Positions 21,614 through 33,513 are shown, counted from the stretch's first letter. The stretch is DNA of 64,000 nucleotides from Pegoplata infirma (GCA_963921195.1 OY992538.1:53682852-53746851); one strand, 5' to 3'. Numbers and translations: made by a program. Notes: generated by a model from the sequence alone, not told the origin.

Positions 21614-21889
21614 AAATTAATTTAGCGGCTTCGCTAAATATTTTTTTGGGTAGCAGGATTTACGGGGAAATATATTTCCACATTTTCAACTGATATGGCT
21701 TTATTTCCACTTTGGTTGCAAAATCAATATGACTTTATTACTCAATCGTGTTGGTAATAAAGCCATATGGCATTATTTCCCATTGAATTGAGAAATAAGG
21801 CCATATGGCCTTATTGCATATGGCTTTATTTCACCCCCCTTCACTTATTGATAGTGATAGTGATAGAGGGTATGTATAAGTTTGTAATT

Positions 21890-21930
21890 TTTTTCAATTT
21901 CAAAGTGTCCGATTTGACATGGAATGCCCC
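21890..21930. repeat. P-family right-end fragment
   Basis: AAGTGTCCGATTTGACATGG followed by AATGCCCC is the right terminus of the element at 22849-24656. Only this end is present, at the junction between the Helentron-type host and the first F repeat. Confidence 0.6.
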
Positions 21931-22848
21931 ATTAGACTGGCATTTTTCTGTATAGCAAAATTTTTTCTTCTCCGATTTTCAAAGTCCCGGCATTTTTTAT
22001 TCTACTATGCCTTAACCTCATGTGGTACCAATTTGAGGCCAATCGAATTAAATTAACCCGTGGCGCCCGGCGGTCAAAGTTTTGGATTTTTGAAAAATTA
22101 AAAAAAAAAAGTATATCTTTCGACACATCATATTTGTTAATTTTGATGTGCTGAGCACGAATATCAAAAAAAATTAAAATCGGTCGAACAGTTTTCGAGA
22201 TATCGCTATTTGAAATTTGCAAAAAATTGCGGTTTTTCCTACGTTTAAGAAATTTTTTAAAAAAAGTCTCAAAATTTCATTCCGCCGACCCTTTTGTAGA
22301 GCTTGAGACAATCTTTCATTTAAAACTCATTTGAGACAAATTCGATCATTTTAAACCGATAAAATCGGTCGAACGATTTTCGAGATATCGCCATTTAAAA
22401 TTTGTCAACAAATTCCAAAATGCGGGGTTTTTTCCTACGTTTAAGTATTTTTTTTTAAAACTCTAAAAATTTCTTTATTTTAACCCTTTTATAGAGCTTT
22501 ATGCAATCTTTCATTTAATCTTAATTGGAGCCAAATCCGATCATTTTAACCCGTGGTACCCTTCGATCAAAGTTTAGGGTTTTTGGTAAAAAGTTTCTCA
22601 AAAACCAAATTTATTAATTAATTTTTTGTTTTTGATATTCGTGTTCAGCACATCGAAATTAACAAATATGATGTATCGAAAGATAACATTTTTTTTAATT
22701 TTATTTTTAAAAATTTTTCAAAAATCCAAAACTTTGACCGCTGGGCGCCACGGGTTAGTTTAATCCGATTGACCTCAAATATAATACAATAAAAATTTGC
22801 CCGTACACTTGGGAAAATCGAAAGATGACAAAAGAAATCCAGTCTAAT
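21931..22848. repeat. F repeat, foldback, copy 1
   Basis: It starts ATTAGACTGGCATTTTTCTG and ends AAATCCAGTCTAAT. The arms share inverted blocks: TAACCCGTGGCGCCCGGCGG with its inverse, AAAGTTTTGGATTTTTG, and CGACACATCATATTTGTTAA. The middle carries shorter repeats of CGGTCGAACGATTTTCGAGA. No coding potential. Confidence 0.7.
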
Positions 22849-24656
22849 GGGGCATTCCACGTCAAATCGGACACTTAGAATATTTTTTATCGAATTTTTA
22901 AAAATTGGTAGTTTGTTCCTTTACTCAAACTTCTTGTACTGATAACTTCTTCAATAATGGTCCAAATTGGAAATTTTTTTTTTTCAAAATTTTTGTTTTT
23001 TTACGTACTTTAAAAAAAAATCCAAAAAAATTCTACGAAACAAACTAATAGCCTATCTCCAATTTCTAAGGGGGCTCCCACACAAAACGAAATTTTTTAA
23101 AATTTGCTCCAACCGCTCTAACTGCCCTAAGAGTGCCCTTACGGCAATAACTGTATGACCGACCCACAATATTTTTTTCAATCCAAACATTTGCTCTGAA
23201 CACACCTACCCTCTATCTATTAAGGCGGTCCCCATACAATTTTTTGTAAATTTGTTTAATTTAATCAGCTTCTGCCGGTCCAATGGTGCGTCTGAGAGGG
23301 GTCATTAGTGAGACCGACCCCCATTTATTTTTACCCTCCAACATTTTTGTAAAACATACCTATACCGTACCTCCACTCCCTAATTGGGCTTGCATTCAAA
23401 ATAACATTTTTATAAAATTTGCTCCAACTGTAATTTGTATGGGAGCCTACTTAGGGAGTGGAGATAGCGCGTAAGTATGTTTTAAAAAAATGTTTGATTG
23501 TAAAAATAAATGGGGGTCGGTCTCACTAATGACCCCTCTCGGATGAACCATTGGACCGGTAGAAGCTGATTAAATAAAACAAATTTACAAAAAATAAAAA
23601 AAATTGTATGGGGACCGCCTTAACAATTAGAGATAGAGGGTAGGCTTGTTCAGAGACTTATTTGGACTTAAAAAAATATTGTGAGTCGGTCATACATTTT
23701 ATTGCTCTAAGGGCACTCTAAGGACACTCTTAGGGCAGTTAGAGCGGTTGGAGCAAATTTAAAAAAATTTCATTTTGTGTGGGAGCCCTCTTAGAAATTG
23801 AAGATAGGGTATTAGTTTGTTCCGAAGAAATATTAAGACGTAAAAATTAATGGGGGTCGGTCTTGGAAATGATCCCTCTATGACGCACCATTAGAGTAGT
23901 AGAAATGATGTTAAGATTAGAAAATTACTATCAAATTTTTTCAAAAAATTTAAAAAAATAGTAATTATTATTATCCCACGATCCTACTGGGCAAAAAATT
24001 TGTAGAATCAATAGAAGTTTGACACAAAAATGTTGATAAAAATAAAACTGCAATTTGGACCATTATTTAAGAAGTTATGAGTAAAAGAAATTTGAGTAAA
24101 GGAACAAACTACCAATTTTTAAAAATTCGATATCTTTTGAACGGATAATCAAAAAAATCTGAAAATTTACCACAAAGGAGTTTTCGAAGGGTACTAATAA
24201 CTCTAAACAAATTGGGAAAATCTACACTAAAAATATTTTGTAAGTAAATTCAACTGAAAAAACGTTTAAAACAATCGTTTTTCCTTTTAAAAAACGGACT
24301 ACTTATATTTAATTGAAACAACAGACTTTTTCAGTTATTTTTAAACGTTAATAAATGACTAGACATTCCGTAAAAACAAACGATATTTCAGTTATTTTAA
24401 CCGTTCACAATTTTTCATTTTGTGGAGTAAAAATTAAATTTTTTGAATAACAAACTACAAAAACCGTACTTCTGTAAAATTGTTTTAACAACTGTATAAA
24501 TCATTCAATATTTTATTTTCTTTGAAAAACAAACGATAAAACGTTTAAAACAACTTTAACTAAAAACTTTTTTAATAACCGTAAAAAAGTAACTGTAAAA
24601 CTTTTCTGGGTGTAAAAAAAAATTTTCAAAGTGTCCGATTTGACATGGAATGCCCC
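22849..24656. mobile_element. P-family palindromic TIR element (GGGGCATTCCA ends)
   Basis: The ends GGGGCATTCCACGTCAAATC and GATTTGACATGGAATGCCCC are inverted, and the symmetry continues inward for hundreds of bases. Mirrored words include AATTGGTAGTTTGTTCCTTT, CTAACTGCCCTAAGAGTG and GGTCATTAGTGAGACCGACC. The fold centre is near 23.4 kb. A TA-MITE at 24225-24612 interrupts the right arm. No TSD can be read because both flanks are F repeats. Confidence 0.75.
24225..24612. mobile_element. TA-flanked MITE with AAAACGTTTAAAACA motifs
   Basis: It begins CACTAAAAATATTTTGTAAG and ends AACTGTAAAACTTTTCTGGGTG, with TA on both sides. AAACGTTTAAAACAAT and AACCGTAAAA words recur in both orientations. 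The TIR is only moderately conserved. Confidence 0.6.
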
Positions 24657-25928
24657 ATTAAAAATTTTTTTTTTCTCCGATTTTCAAAGTCCGGGCATTT
24701 TTTTATTCTACTAGGCCTAAACCTCATGTGGTACCAATTTGAGGCCAATCGGATTAAATTAACCCGTGGCGCCCGGCGGTCAAAGTTTTGGATTTTTCAA
24801 AAAATTTTTAAAAATAAAATTTAAAAAAATGTATCTTTCGACACATCATATTTGTTAATTTCGATGCGCTGAGCACGAATATCAAAAAAAAATTTAAATC
24901 GCTCGATCGGTTTCCGAGATTACGCAATTTCAAATTTGTAAAAAATTGCGGTTTTTTCCTACGTTTAAGAAATTTTTTAAAAAAAGTCTCAAAACTTCAT
25001 TCCGCTGACCCTTTTATAGAGCTTGAAACAATCTTTCATTTAAAACTAATTTGACCCAAATTCGATCATTTTAACCCGTGGCGCCCTTCGATCAAAGTTT
25101 TGGACTTTTGGAAAATTTCCACCAAAATTTTGGATTTTTGAAAATGAAAAAATAAAAATAAAATATCTTGCAATACGTTACTTAATTTTAGCATGCTGAA
25201 TACGAATATCAAAAAATTTATAAAATCGGTCGAACGGTTTTCGAGATATCGCCATTTAAAGTTTGTCAAAAAATTGCAAATTGTGGGGTTTTTTTCCTAC
25301 GTTCAAGAATTTTTTTTTTTAAAAATTCTAAAATTTTCTTTATTTTAACCCTTTATAGAGCTTTATACAATCTTTCATTTAAGCTTAAGTGGAGCCAAAT
25401 CCGATCATTTTAACCCGTGGCACCCTTCGATCAAAGTTTAGGGTTTTTGGTAAAAAGTTTCTAAAAAGCCAAAACTGTGATCGATGGGCGCCACGGCTTA
25501 AAATGATCGGATTGGGCTCAAATTAGTTTTAAATGAAAGATTGTCCCAAGCTCTACAAAAGGGTCGGCGGAATGAAATTTTTAGACTTTTGTTAAAAAAT
25601 TTCTTAAACGTAGGAAAAAGCCGCCATTTTTTACAAATTTAAAATGGCGATATCTCGAAAACCGATAGAGCGATTTTATTTTTTTTTTTTATATTCGTGC
25701 TCAGCGCATCGAAACTAACAAATATGATGTGTCGAAAGATAATTTTTTTTTTTAATTTTATTTTAAAAAATTTTTCAAAAATCCAAAACTTTGACCGCCG
25801 GGCTCCACGGGATAATTTAATCCGATTGACCTCAAATTTGTACCACATAAGTTTTAGACCTAGGACAATAAAAATTTGCCCGGACACTTGGGAAAAACGA
25901 AAGATGACAAAAAAAATGCCAGTCTAAT
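24657..25928. repeat. F repeat, foldback, copy 2
   Basis: It shares nearly every block of copy 1, including CTCATGTGGTACCAATTTGA, TTAACCCGTGGCGCCCGGCG and the closing AAATGCCAGTCTAAT. It is longer, with additional GTGGCGCCCTTCGATCAAAG units at about 25079 and 25420. It abuts the Helentron-type host at CACATATATATTATTGATCA. Confidence 0.7.
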
Positions 25929-28110
25929 GCCACATATATATTATTGATCAGTGATCGATTTTAAGCGATGGCCGTCTGTCCGTCTGTGAAAATGGTGATC
26001 ACGGCAAAAGTATTACACAGATATGACTAGGACTTAGCATATTTACTTGTTGTTGCCTTAAGTTTGGTATTGCATTTGAGTGAAATCGGTTCAGCGCTTC
26101 AAAAGTTATGAAAGAAAAAGAAGGATACCTCGAAAATTTTGGTACATTCAACATAACCTAAAAATACAAAATGCTTTAATTCGGATGCTGGTTGACACAA
26201 GTGAACAGAATTAATCACCGAATGGTATTTAAACAAGTACAAACATATTAAAAAAAAAAACGCGGAATTTTGTATTTCAGCAAAAAAAATTTTCGCGGAT
26301 TTTTTTTTCAAATTAACTTTTTTTTACATTGTGGATGGTACCAATACATTCGGCAAGGTCGACTTTAACTTTTTTACTTGTTTATTACTCTATTCCCGGA
26401 AACCTCAGAAGTCAGCCATGTTTTTTACATAGTCTTCTTAACTTTGGGTCTGAAAATTTGGATGAAGTGGCTGGCGATTCCTCAAAAAAAGTGCTACAGT
26501 ATTGTCAATATCGTACAAAAATTAACAAGATCCATTCGTTTCTCATATCTAGTATCCAATTATTATCTCCAACTCCCCGTTTGGATTTTTTTAATTAATA
26601 ATTTTCAAGACGCTTGTTGAATTTAAAATAGATATCAAAACCGATAACGTTTTTAAACAGCAGTATTTTTTTTTTATTAAGAATTTAAAACAAAATTAAT
26701 TTGTTTTTTCAAAAAAATTTTTTCGTACAAACGATTTTAAACAATTAGATATTTTATTTTGTGGCACGTGTTAATGTGTGAATCTTTTAAAATGTTAATT
26801 ACACTTTAAGTTATTCGAAAATCTTTTTTTTTATTTATTTTTTTCTCAGTCTTTTTAGTTTTAATAGTTATATGAGGAATTTCAATACAAATATTTCTGT
26901 CAATATTTAATTTAACTATTCTGGTATTAAATTTTATTAGCTGCTATTTTTTCTCCATATAATTAATTTGATGATGATGATTTTTTTACTAGCATTTTTT
27001 TGCTTTGTCATTTCATAGATATAAATATTTGTTTTTTATAATTTGAAATAAACAAGTTGTATTTTTTTTTTTATATTTTAAATAATAAAAAAAATTTACT
27101 GGCGTCATTTTTGCGGAATTCCCATCTTCTTGACAAACAAAAAAAAAATTAAAAATATTTTATATTTTTTGTGTAAAAAAATAAACGCACCTAAAAATGA
27201 TTATCGTTCATCGGTGTTTCATTCAATCCGGTTTAGTTATTAGATTTCTTGTTATTGTTATTTTGTTTTTACTTTCGCTTTAATTATAAGAAATTATATG
27301 AATTTTTGTTGCTGGTTGATTTCTAATAAATTATTTGGAAACAAATTACAAAAAAAAATTGCTAAAGAATTTTATTTCTATTAAAAAAAATTCTAAAGAA
27401 ATAAAAAAATTTTGTTTAATGTTTTTTCTGTTAGTACAGCTCGAGCGCGGGCTCTAATTCTGTTTCTTATAAGGGTTTTAGTTACAAAATGTAGAAAAAA
27501 AGTTTTAATTTCTAAAAAATGTAGACACATCTGGTATTCCTATACCAGTTTCATACATTTGCAGTTATAGTGTTATCATCAGTAGGATTTTAAATGTCAG
27601 TTTGTTTTGTTAATGGCAATTGTTTTTCTTACATATAAATTTTTATTTACATTAATACCCTATTCCGAAATCGAATCACAAATTATTTACTCTCTTATTT
27701 ATACCTTAACAATACAAGCTGGACGTCACCTTAGACGTCACAGCCACCAAATTGTTAAAATATGCTTAGACAAATACTCGTTTTCTATTCATTGCTTACC
27801 GTGTATTATATACGAGTATTAATAGTATTTTATAGAGAAAACTTATCGATTACAACAATTCAATTTTTAATAATATTAACTTCACTTCATACCATTTTTT
27901 CAACTTATAATTGAGAATTAAAATTCACTCCATGGAAAACGAATTGAAATACTGGTGGTTTCTAAGATATTTTAGCGATATCAGTCCATTTGTCTGAGGA
28001 AAGCAATATGCAGCCCAAAAGACCTGTAAATTTGGTAAATGAGCAAAAACGTCGCCGCCTGTCTTTGAAAAGTAAGATTAAGTCTAAACAAAGAGTTGTA
28101 AATTAGGTAA

Positions 28111-28580
28111 TAGTGCGTTTACATTGGATTTCTAATCTAGTAAATTGCGATTTTAATCTACTTTGCAATCTGTACCGTTTACATAGGCATTTTTTACATT
28201 TGAGAAGATTAAGATTGGAATTTTTAACAACAAGTTGGTAATAAATGTGTGTGACTGCGTCAAAAGACAGCGACGGTATTTAGTCGTCGTATGATTAAAA
28301 AGGAGAGTGACGGCGTTTATAAATAACAATGACGGCGGCATAAACATGCTTGGCGGCGTCATCAAAACGGCAGGCTTTGTGTCGGTGTTTTTCAGTGTTG
28401 GAAAATGCAAATAATAGAAATACAGAGTTGTATCTAACTTTACCAGATTGCGTTTGCCGATTAGAGTCTAAACTACTAGATTGAAAAAAATAAATTTTTA
28501 TGGGCAATCTAATAAATTGAAACTGGATTGGAGCCACAATCTACTTTAAGCTAGCTTAGAGGACCAGTGTAAATGCACTA
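28111..28580. mobile_element. TAA-flanked TIR element (TAGTGCRTTTACAYTGG)
   Basis: The left end is TAGTGCGTTTACATTGG and the right end CCAGTGTAAATGCACTA. TAA flanks both (28108-28110 and 28581-28583). Sub-terminal CTAATCTAGTAAATTG/CAATCTAATAAATTG words are mirrored. The centre (28260-28400) is relatively GC-rich, with CGACGG/CGGCGG words. No protein was recognised. A 3-bp TAA target would fit a PIF/Harbinger-type element. Confidence 0.7.
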
Positions 28581-28599
28581 TAAATGATCAAAATCAAAA

Positions 28600-28700
28600 C
28601 TTAGACATTCTAGCGATGTTCGTATGTCCGTCCATCTGTGGAAATCACACGGCAGCAAGAAGAACTAAACGAATCTCTGAAAAATGCCAACTTGGACCCA
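28600..28700 (+). repeat. Mini-me-like fragment
   Basis: GACATTCTAGCGATGTTCGT followed by ATGTCCGTCCATCTGTGGAA is the core and GTCY part of the Helentron-type element. Neither end is present. Confidence 0.75.
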
Positions 28701-28957
28701 GAGGACTTAACATTTAATTTTTTTAAGACCACCCCTTTTGTTGGTGTGGATATAAAAAAAATTATAAATATAAAAAAATAAAATTATTATAAAAAAATAA
28801 AATTATTTAAGTGTAAAAGTTTTTTTTTTAACATTTTGCAGGGTTATAATAGAGTCGGTGCTAACAATTTTACTGGTTTTTTGTACCTTTGTTAAACAAA
28901 TGGAACAATTTTCTGTGAAAATAAGTTTAGACTTGGTGAAAAAGTAATTTTAGTGAT

Positions 28958-29098
28958 AAAAAAACGAATAATTCTTTTTTTGATGAATAGAAAAATGTTT
29001 GATGAAAAAAGTTTTTGATAAAAAAAAATTTAGATGAAAAAAAATTTTATGAAAAAAATGTTTATGAAAAACAAAAGTTTTTGAAGAAAAACAAATTT
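28958..29098 (-). repeat. TTTTTTTCATCAAA-type minisatellite (inverted)
   Basis: Loose repeats of GATGAAAAAA/TGATAAAAAAA and ATGAAAAAAATTT are the reverse complement of the arrays at 32632-32858 and 58600-58868. The array ends directly at AAACAAGTGAGAGTG, the inverted 3' end of a mini-me-like element. Confidence 0.6.
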
Positions 29099-29645
29099 TA
29101 ATGAAAAACAAGTGAGAGTGTTAAATTCCCCTGGTCCGATTCCGCCCATTCACGAACCTAACCTGGCTATGAACATGAGACATATTTGTGCCAATCTTCA
29201 GGAGTGTAGCTATTTCATTTTTGACTTCATCGTGTTATTTACAGAGAGACGGACGGACGGACATACACAGTTTTCCCTCCCTTTAAATGAAGGAAAATTT
29301 ATTTATTATGATTTTTATCATTACTAAAACATTTTGCACGCCCTCAAAATGGAAGCGGGCCAGAATACGAAATTCATTTTTTTATACCCTAAGTCAAAGT
29401 GAGGACTTTGAACGTCTTCTGGTATAAAAATGTTTCATTTGTTTAAAAATGGAAAAAAATTGTTAAAAATTATTTTTTTTTAAGGGGGAACTTTTTTCCC
29501 CCCAATCCGGTTTAGCCCACTTCCGAACTTATCCAGCCTATGGCCATAAGACGTATTCATGCCAAACTTAAGGAGTCTAGCTTTTTTAGTTTGAACTCCG
29601 GGCGGACATTAACGGTATGTCTTAGAATCGATCAAGGATCAATAA
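29099..29645 (-). repeat. Two partial mini-me-like fragments
   Basis: Both pieces (about 29100-29300 and 29480-29645) carry the CCCCTGGTCCGATT/CCCAATCCGGTT block and the GCCAAACTTAAGGAGTCTAG block of the better copy at 39004-39692. The first contains a GACGGACGGACGGACAT tract. The second runs to TCTTAGAATCGATCAAGGATC and stops at a P-family end (GGGGCATTCCATGC). Confidence 0.65.
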
Positions 29646-29763
29646 ATAACATATGGGGCATTCCATGCAAAAAAAAGAGAGGTCACTTCCAATACCGAGC
29701 CCCATTAATTTTTAGGATGAATGAAAACTTTCATTCCATAATAAAAATTTTCATGCAATTAAT

Positions 29764-31130
29764 AAACAAGTAGAAAAGTTAAATTCGACTTGGCCGAATC
29801 TATGAATACCCTCCACAATGCCCTTTTTAATTGATAGTAAATTTTCTAGCGAGAAAAAAAATAACATTTTTGATTAGAAATATTTTATTTTGTGTAAAAA
29901 AATTGTTTTTTAGTAGCTTTTGAAAAAAAAAAATAATTTACTATTTTTTTTTTTTGAGTGTAAAATTTTTTTCGAGTGTATTTTTTTAAAGTATTTTTGA
30001 GTGACAAAGATACGTTGTAAAATATTTTTTGTGACTTACGGCTTTTCAACAAGTGAACATTACGTGAAACTAATATGAAACTCACGGTTTTGATAATAGT
30101 TTTTGAACCACTGGACCGATGTGGCTGAAATTCAATACGAACTAGGCCAGGGGAACGACAAATATATACGACAAGCGTCAGCATCCTCATATTTGCCTTT
30201 CAAAAGTTAGCGAGTTTTTTATCTCGTAAATTCATGAAAAACCCTTGTCGAAATTCACTCTTTTGCTCATAACTTTTGAACCACTAGACCGATTTCGCTG
30301 GATTGCAATACCAACCTGACCAGATAAATGCCCAACATGTATGCCAAACTTCAGGTGCCTATAAAAAGTCAGACAGACGGACATCGCTAGATCTTCTTAG
30401 AATCGATCGAGTATCATGAATATATATACTTTATGGGGTCTACCCCAATATTTCGAGGTGTTACAAACGGAATGACAAACTTTTACACTAAAAAAAAAAA
30501 CTCTAAAGTTAGCAAAAAATTTAGTTAAATTTAACTAAAAAAGCACCTGATTTTGAACTTACTAAATTTCTAGTTAATTTAACCAAAAATATTTAGCTAA
30601 CTTTTCGTAGAATGAATGTAGCAAAAAAAGTCGTAACTTTAACTAAAAATTCAGCTGAAAATTTTGTAACATTTTTATGTACATAATAACAAAAAAAATT
30701 AGTTGAATTCAGCTAAACTTTTTGTTACTTTTTTGTAAAAAATTGTAAGTTTGTTAAATATTGGTTTTAAACACTAACACTTCACTTATTTTTTCTTTTT
30801 TTCACAGCATTAAGTTAAGAGATTTGCATAGGGGGCTACACAAGAAATATATAAAAAAATTTCACTTAACAAATATGTTACGAGAAATCAACAAATTAAT
30901 TAGTAAAAATTCGTAAACTCAGTTTAAAATTCAACAAAAAAATTAATTCAAATTTTGTTAAAAACTAGTATTTCCGTAAATTGAACTTAACTCAAAAAAG
31001 TAGTTAAAACGCTAATTTTAAATAAAAATTTGCTAAAAAGCCAGTAAACTCAAAAAAAAAAAAAAAATTTAACTTTACAGTTTTATTTTTTAGAGTGTAT
31101 ATACCCTCTATCACTAGAGTGGAGTGTATA
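29764..31130 (-). mobile_element. Helentron-type (mini-me-like) element, split by a MITE
   Basis: On the minus strand it runs from TATACACTCCACTCTAGTGA and GATAGAGGGTATATA, through the GTCCGTCTGTCTGAC tract and GGGGTCTAC, to a 3' hairpin TTCGGCCAAGTCGAATTTAA and CTACTTGTTT. It matches the three host pieces at 10297-15277 block by block, so it serves as that locus's empty reference. The TA-MITE at 30486-31097 interrupts it just inside the 5' end. Confidence 0.8.
30486..31097. mobile_element. TA-flanked MITE in a reconstructable target
   Basis: Ends CACTAAAAAAAAAAACTCTA and TTTTATTTTTTAGAGTG are inverted and continue with AAGTT/AACTT. TA is duplicated at both ends. Removing it restores the AACTTATATACCCTC-type word seen in other mini-me-like copies, confirming a clean TA insertion. 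The interior is dominated by TTAGTTAAATTTAACTAAA palindromes. Confidence 0.85.
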
Positions 31131-32400
31131 AAAAAGAAAAATTTATAAAATTAATGATTATTTTCATTCAGGCAAGGACATTTTTCATAAATTAAAAAAA
31201 AAAATAATAATTCTTTCTGTGTGAACTAATGAAATTGGTACCAATAGTCAGCCTTAATATGCACTCAAATGAGAATCGCAACATTGTATATCAGTTTATG
31301 TAAAATCAGTTGCAAACTTATTTATGGTACCACGACGTTTATCCAATAACTAAAATACACACAATGGGAATCACAGCATTGTTGGAATATTTTTTTACGA
31401 TATAGTTTATAAATAAAACCCATCAAATATTTAAGTCACCAATATAATCACAAATGTTAGTACTTGTTTAAGACTTAAGTCGGTATATTGTAAGCATCGA
31501 GTTTTTTAATAGGGTGGCCCCCTATAGTTTCTATTTTAATTTCCCATTTCGCAAAAAAAAATCATTTTTAAAACATAAAATATTTTTTTTTTTCATATCT
31601 TTGGTATAACCAATTTAAATATTTTTTTTTATTAATTTTTGTTATTTGTTTCTGCAATTAATTTTTTGTTTATTATATTTTTTTGTTGTTATTACTTAAG
31701 TATCGTTTGCCCATAATAGCCTTTCTTCTTAATTACACTTTCATTAAAATATTTTTGATAATGTTATTTTTAGTTTATTTTTTTTTTTTAAACTTTTATT
31801 ATTATTGCGGTTATTAATAAATTTTACTCACGTTACGTTTTTTGTTTGTTGATATTTTCAATGAATTAATTAAAAAAAAAATACAAATATGAAAATAATA
31901 TATTCTGTAAATGAAAATGCTTAATAATAAATGTTTACAACAGATAAATTTCAGTGAAATTTAAAATAAAACATTGTTGCTGTGGAAATTAAATTTATTA
32001 GTAGCTGTTTTTGATGTGGACATAAAGTTATTGAAAAAAAAAACAACTGTCTTTTCATAATTTTCATAAAAGGTTTACATGAATTTATGAAAAATTTCAT
32101 AGAATTTAATAAAATTTCATCAATGAAACGTTTTATGAATATTAATAAAATAGCTTCATCATAATGATAAGACATTACATTGGATACAAAAATATTTTTT
32201 TGTTACAACACGAAAAGAGCTAACTCTGAAAAAACTCCAAGTGAGTGTAGTAAAATTAATAATAGAGTTGCACTATAACACAGCGCTACAAAAATGAACA
32301 AAAAAAATTCTGCAGAGGTTCACATATAAAAATTTGGGTTTGTTGAAGTACATAGAGTACGGAAACACTCATAGATTTTCTCGATCAGTTCGTTTAGCTT
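31131..32400. other. AT-rich stretch without recognisable features
   Basis: No coding frame with plausible composition, TIR pair or tandem array was recognised. There is a lone TAGGGTGGCCCCCTATAGTTT near 31510, a type of word often seen at transposon ends, without a partner. Confidence 0.4.
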
Positions 32401-32404
32401 TTTT

Positions 32405-32858
32405 TTTAACATGATAATGTTTTTAGGCTGGTGTCTAATTTTAAAAAAGTTCCAGGACGCCACCTCAGTTTGACTATATAAGCTAAAAATTAACGAAAAA
32501 GAAAACAGAATTACTATTTTCATTTTCTTAAAACCAAAAATTTTAATAACTTGGGTTTGTAACTTGGATACTTATTTACCTCGTGTTGAATAAAACTGTT
32601 TTTCACCAGCTGGTGAATAAAAAGTAACAAAAATATTTTTCAACAAAAAAAAATTTTTTTCATCAAATTTTTTTTTCATCAATTTTATTTTTTTTTTTAT
32701 CAAATTTTTTTTTTTTTCATAAATTTTATTTTTTCATAAATTTTTTTTTCATAAATTTTTTTTTCCATCAAATTTTTTTTTTCATCAAACTTTTTTTTAT
32801 AATTTTTTTTTTTTCATCAAACTTTTTTTTCATAATTTTTTTTTATCAATTTTTTTTT
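32405..32858 (+). repeat. Repeat B plus TTTTTTTTCATCAAA minisatellite, copy 1
   Basis: About 230 bp of non-repetitive sequence (GGCTGGTGTCTAATTTT, CAGGACGCCACCTCAGTTTG, AACTTGGGTTTGTAACTTGG, TTCACCAGCTGGTGAATAAA) is followed by an array of (A/C)TCAAATTTTTTTTTTC units from about 32632. The array ends where a mini-me-like element starts (32859). The same arrangement recurs at 58371-58872. Confidence 0.8.
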
Positions 32859-33513
32859 TTATACCCTCCAACTACAGTATGGGGGTATACTCACTTTGTC
32901 ATTCCGTGTGTAACGCATCGAAATATAGGTCTAGGACCCCATAAAGTATATATATTATTGATCAGTGATCGATTCTAAGACATTCTAGCGATGTCCGTCT
33001 GTCCGTCCGTCTGTGGAAGACACGATACAGTCCAAAATAAAAGTGATAGACTCCAGAAATTTGGCATATATGTATATGTCTTATGTTCATAGGCTGGTTA
33101 AGTTCGGAGATGGGCAAAATCGGACCAGGGGGGAAAAAGTTCCCCCTTGACGAAGTAAACCAACCCAAGAAAAAAGGTAACTTTTTATAGATTTTTTTTG
33201 TTAAACAAATGAAACATTTTTGTGCTTGAAAAAGTTCAAAGTCTTGGACTTGGACCCAGGGGATTTGAAAATTACTTTTTTTTTTGGTCCGCCCCCTTTT
33301 GTGGGAGTGGATATTGTGATGAAATTGTATATCTTTTGTAAAAAAAGCATAGTAATTAAATTTTTAAACATTTTCGACCAGAGAGAAGGTGTCCCCAAGG
33401 ACCCCCGACAAGCCCCCCCCCCACCCAAAAAAAAAACGCCCCTGCAATTTTTTTTAAACGTCTGAGGGTATACAAGATTCGGTACAGCCGAATTTAACAC
33501 TCTCACTTGTTTT
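32859..33513 (+). mobile_element. Helentron-type (mini-me-like) element, full length, 655 bp
   Basis: It starts TATACCCTCCAACTACAGTA folding onto GGGGGTATACTCACTTTG. It contains GGACCCCATAAAGTATATAT, CTAGCGATGTCCGTCTGTCC and ACCAGGGGGGAAAAAGTTCC. It ends with GAGGGTATACAAGATTCGGT, the hairpin TTCGGTACAGCCGAA and CTCTCACTTGTTT. The copy at 39004-39692 is a close sister in the opposite orientation. Confidence 0.88.

Larger units (their letters stand above)
19379..21839. mobile_element. MULE-like foldback, long TIRs, 9-bp TSD
   Basis: The ends are G-run + TGAAATAAAGCCAT and ATGGCTTTATTTCA + C-run (G9 and C6). TTCACTTAT is duplicated exactly at 19370-19378 and 21840-21848. The arms run about 250 bp: GCCATATGG palindromes, CCATATGGCCTTATTTCCCA and TTAGCGAAGCCGCTAAATTA are mirrored at 21600-21839. 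Three copies of the GC hairpin module and a complete mini-me-like element lie between the arms. A 9-bp TSD with long sub-structured TIRs suggests a Mutator-like element. No transposase is seen. Confidence 0.82.
19358..26384 (+). mobile_element. Helentron-type (mini-me-like) element split by 6.4 kb of insertions
   Basis: Three pieces, 19358-19378, 21840-21890 and 25929-26384, reassemble into one mini-me-like copy. They carry TATACCCTTCACTTATTGAT, GATAGAGGGTATGTATAAGT, then TATTGATCAGTGATCGATTT, the GTCCGTCTGT tract and a 3' hairpin CATTCGGCAAGGTCGACTTT before ACTTGTTT. The near-intact copy at 34719-35299 has the same order over about 580 bp. A MULE-like element and a palindromic cluster account for the rest. 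From 26385 to 28107 I see only AT-rich DNA. Confidence 0.75.
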
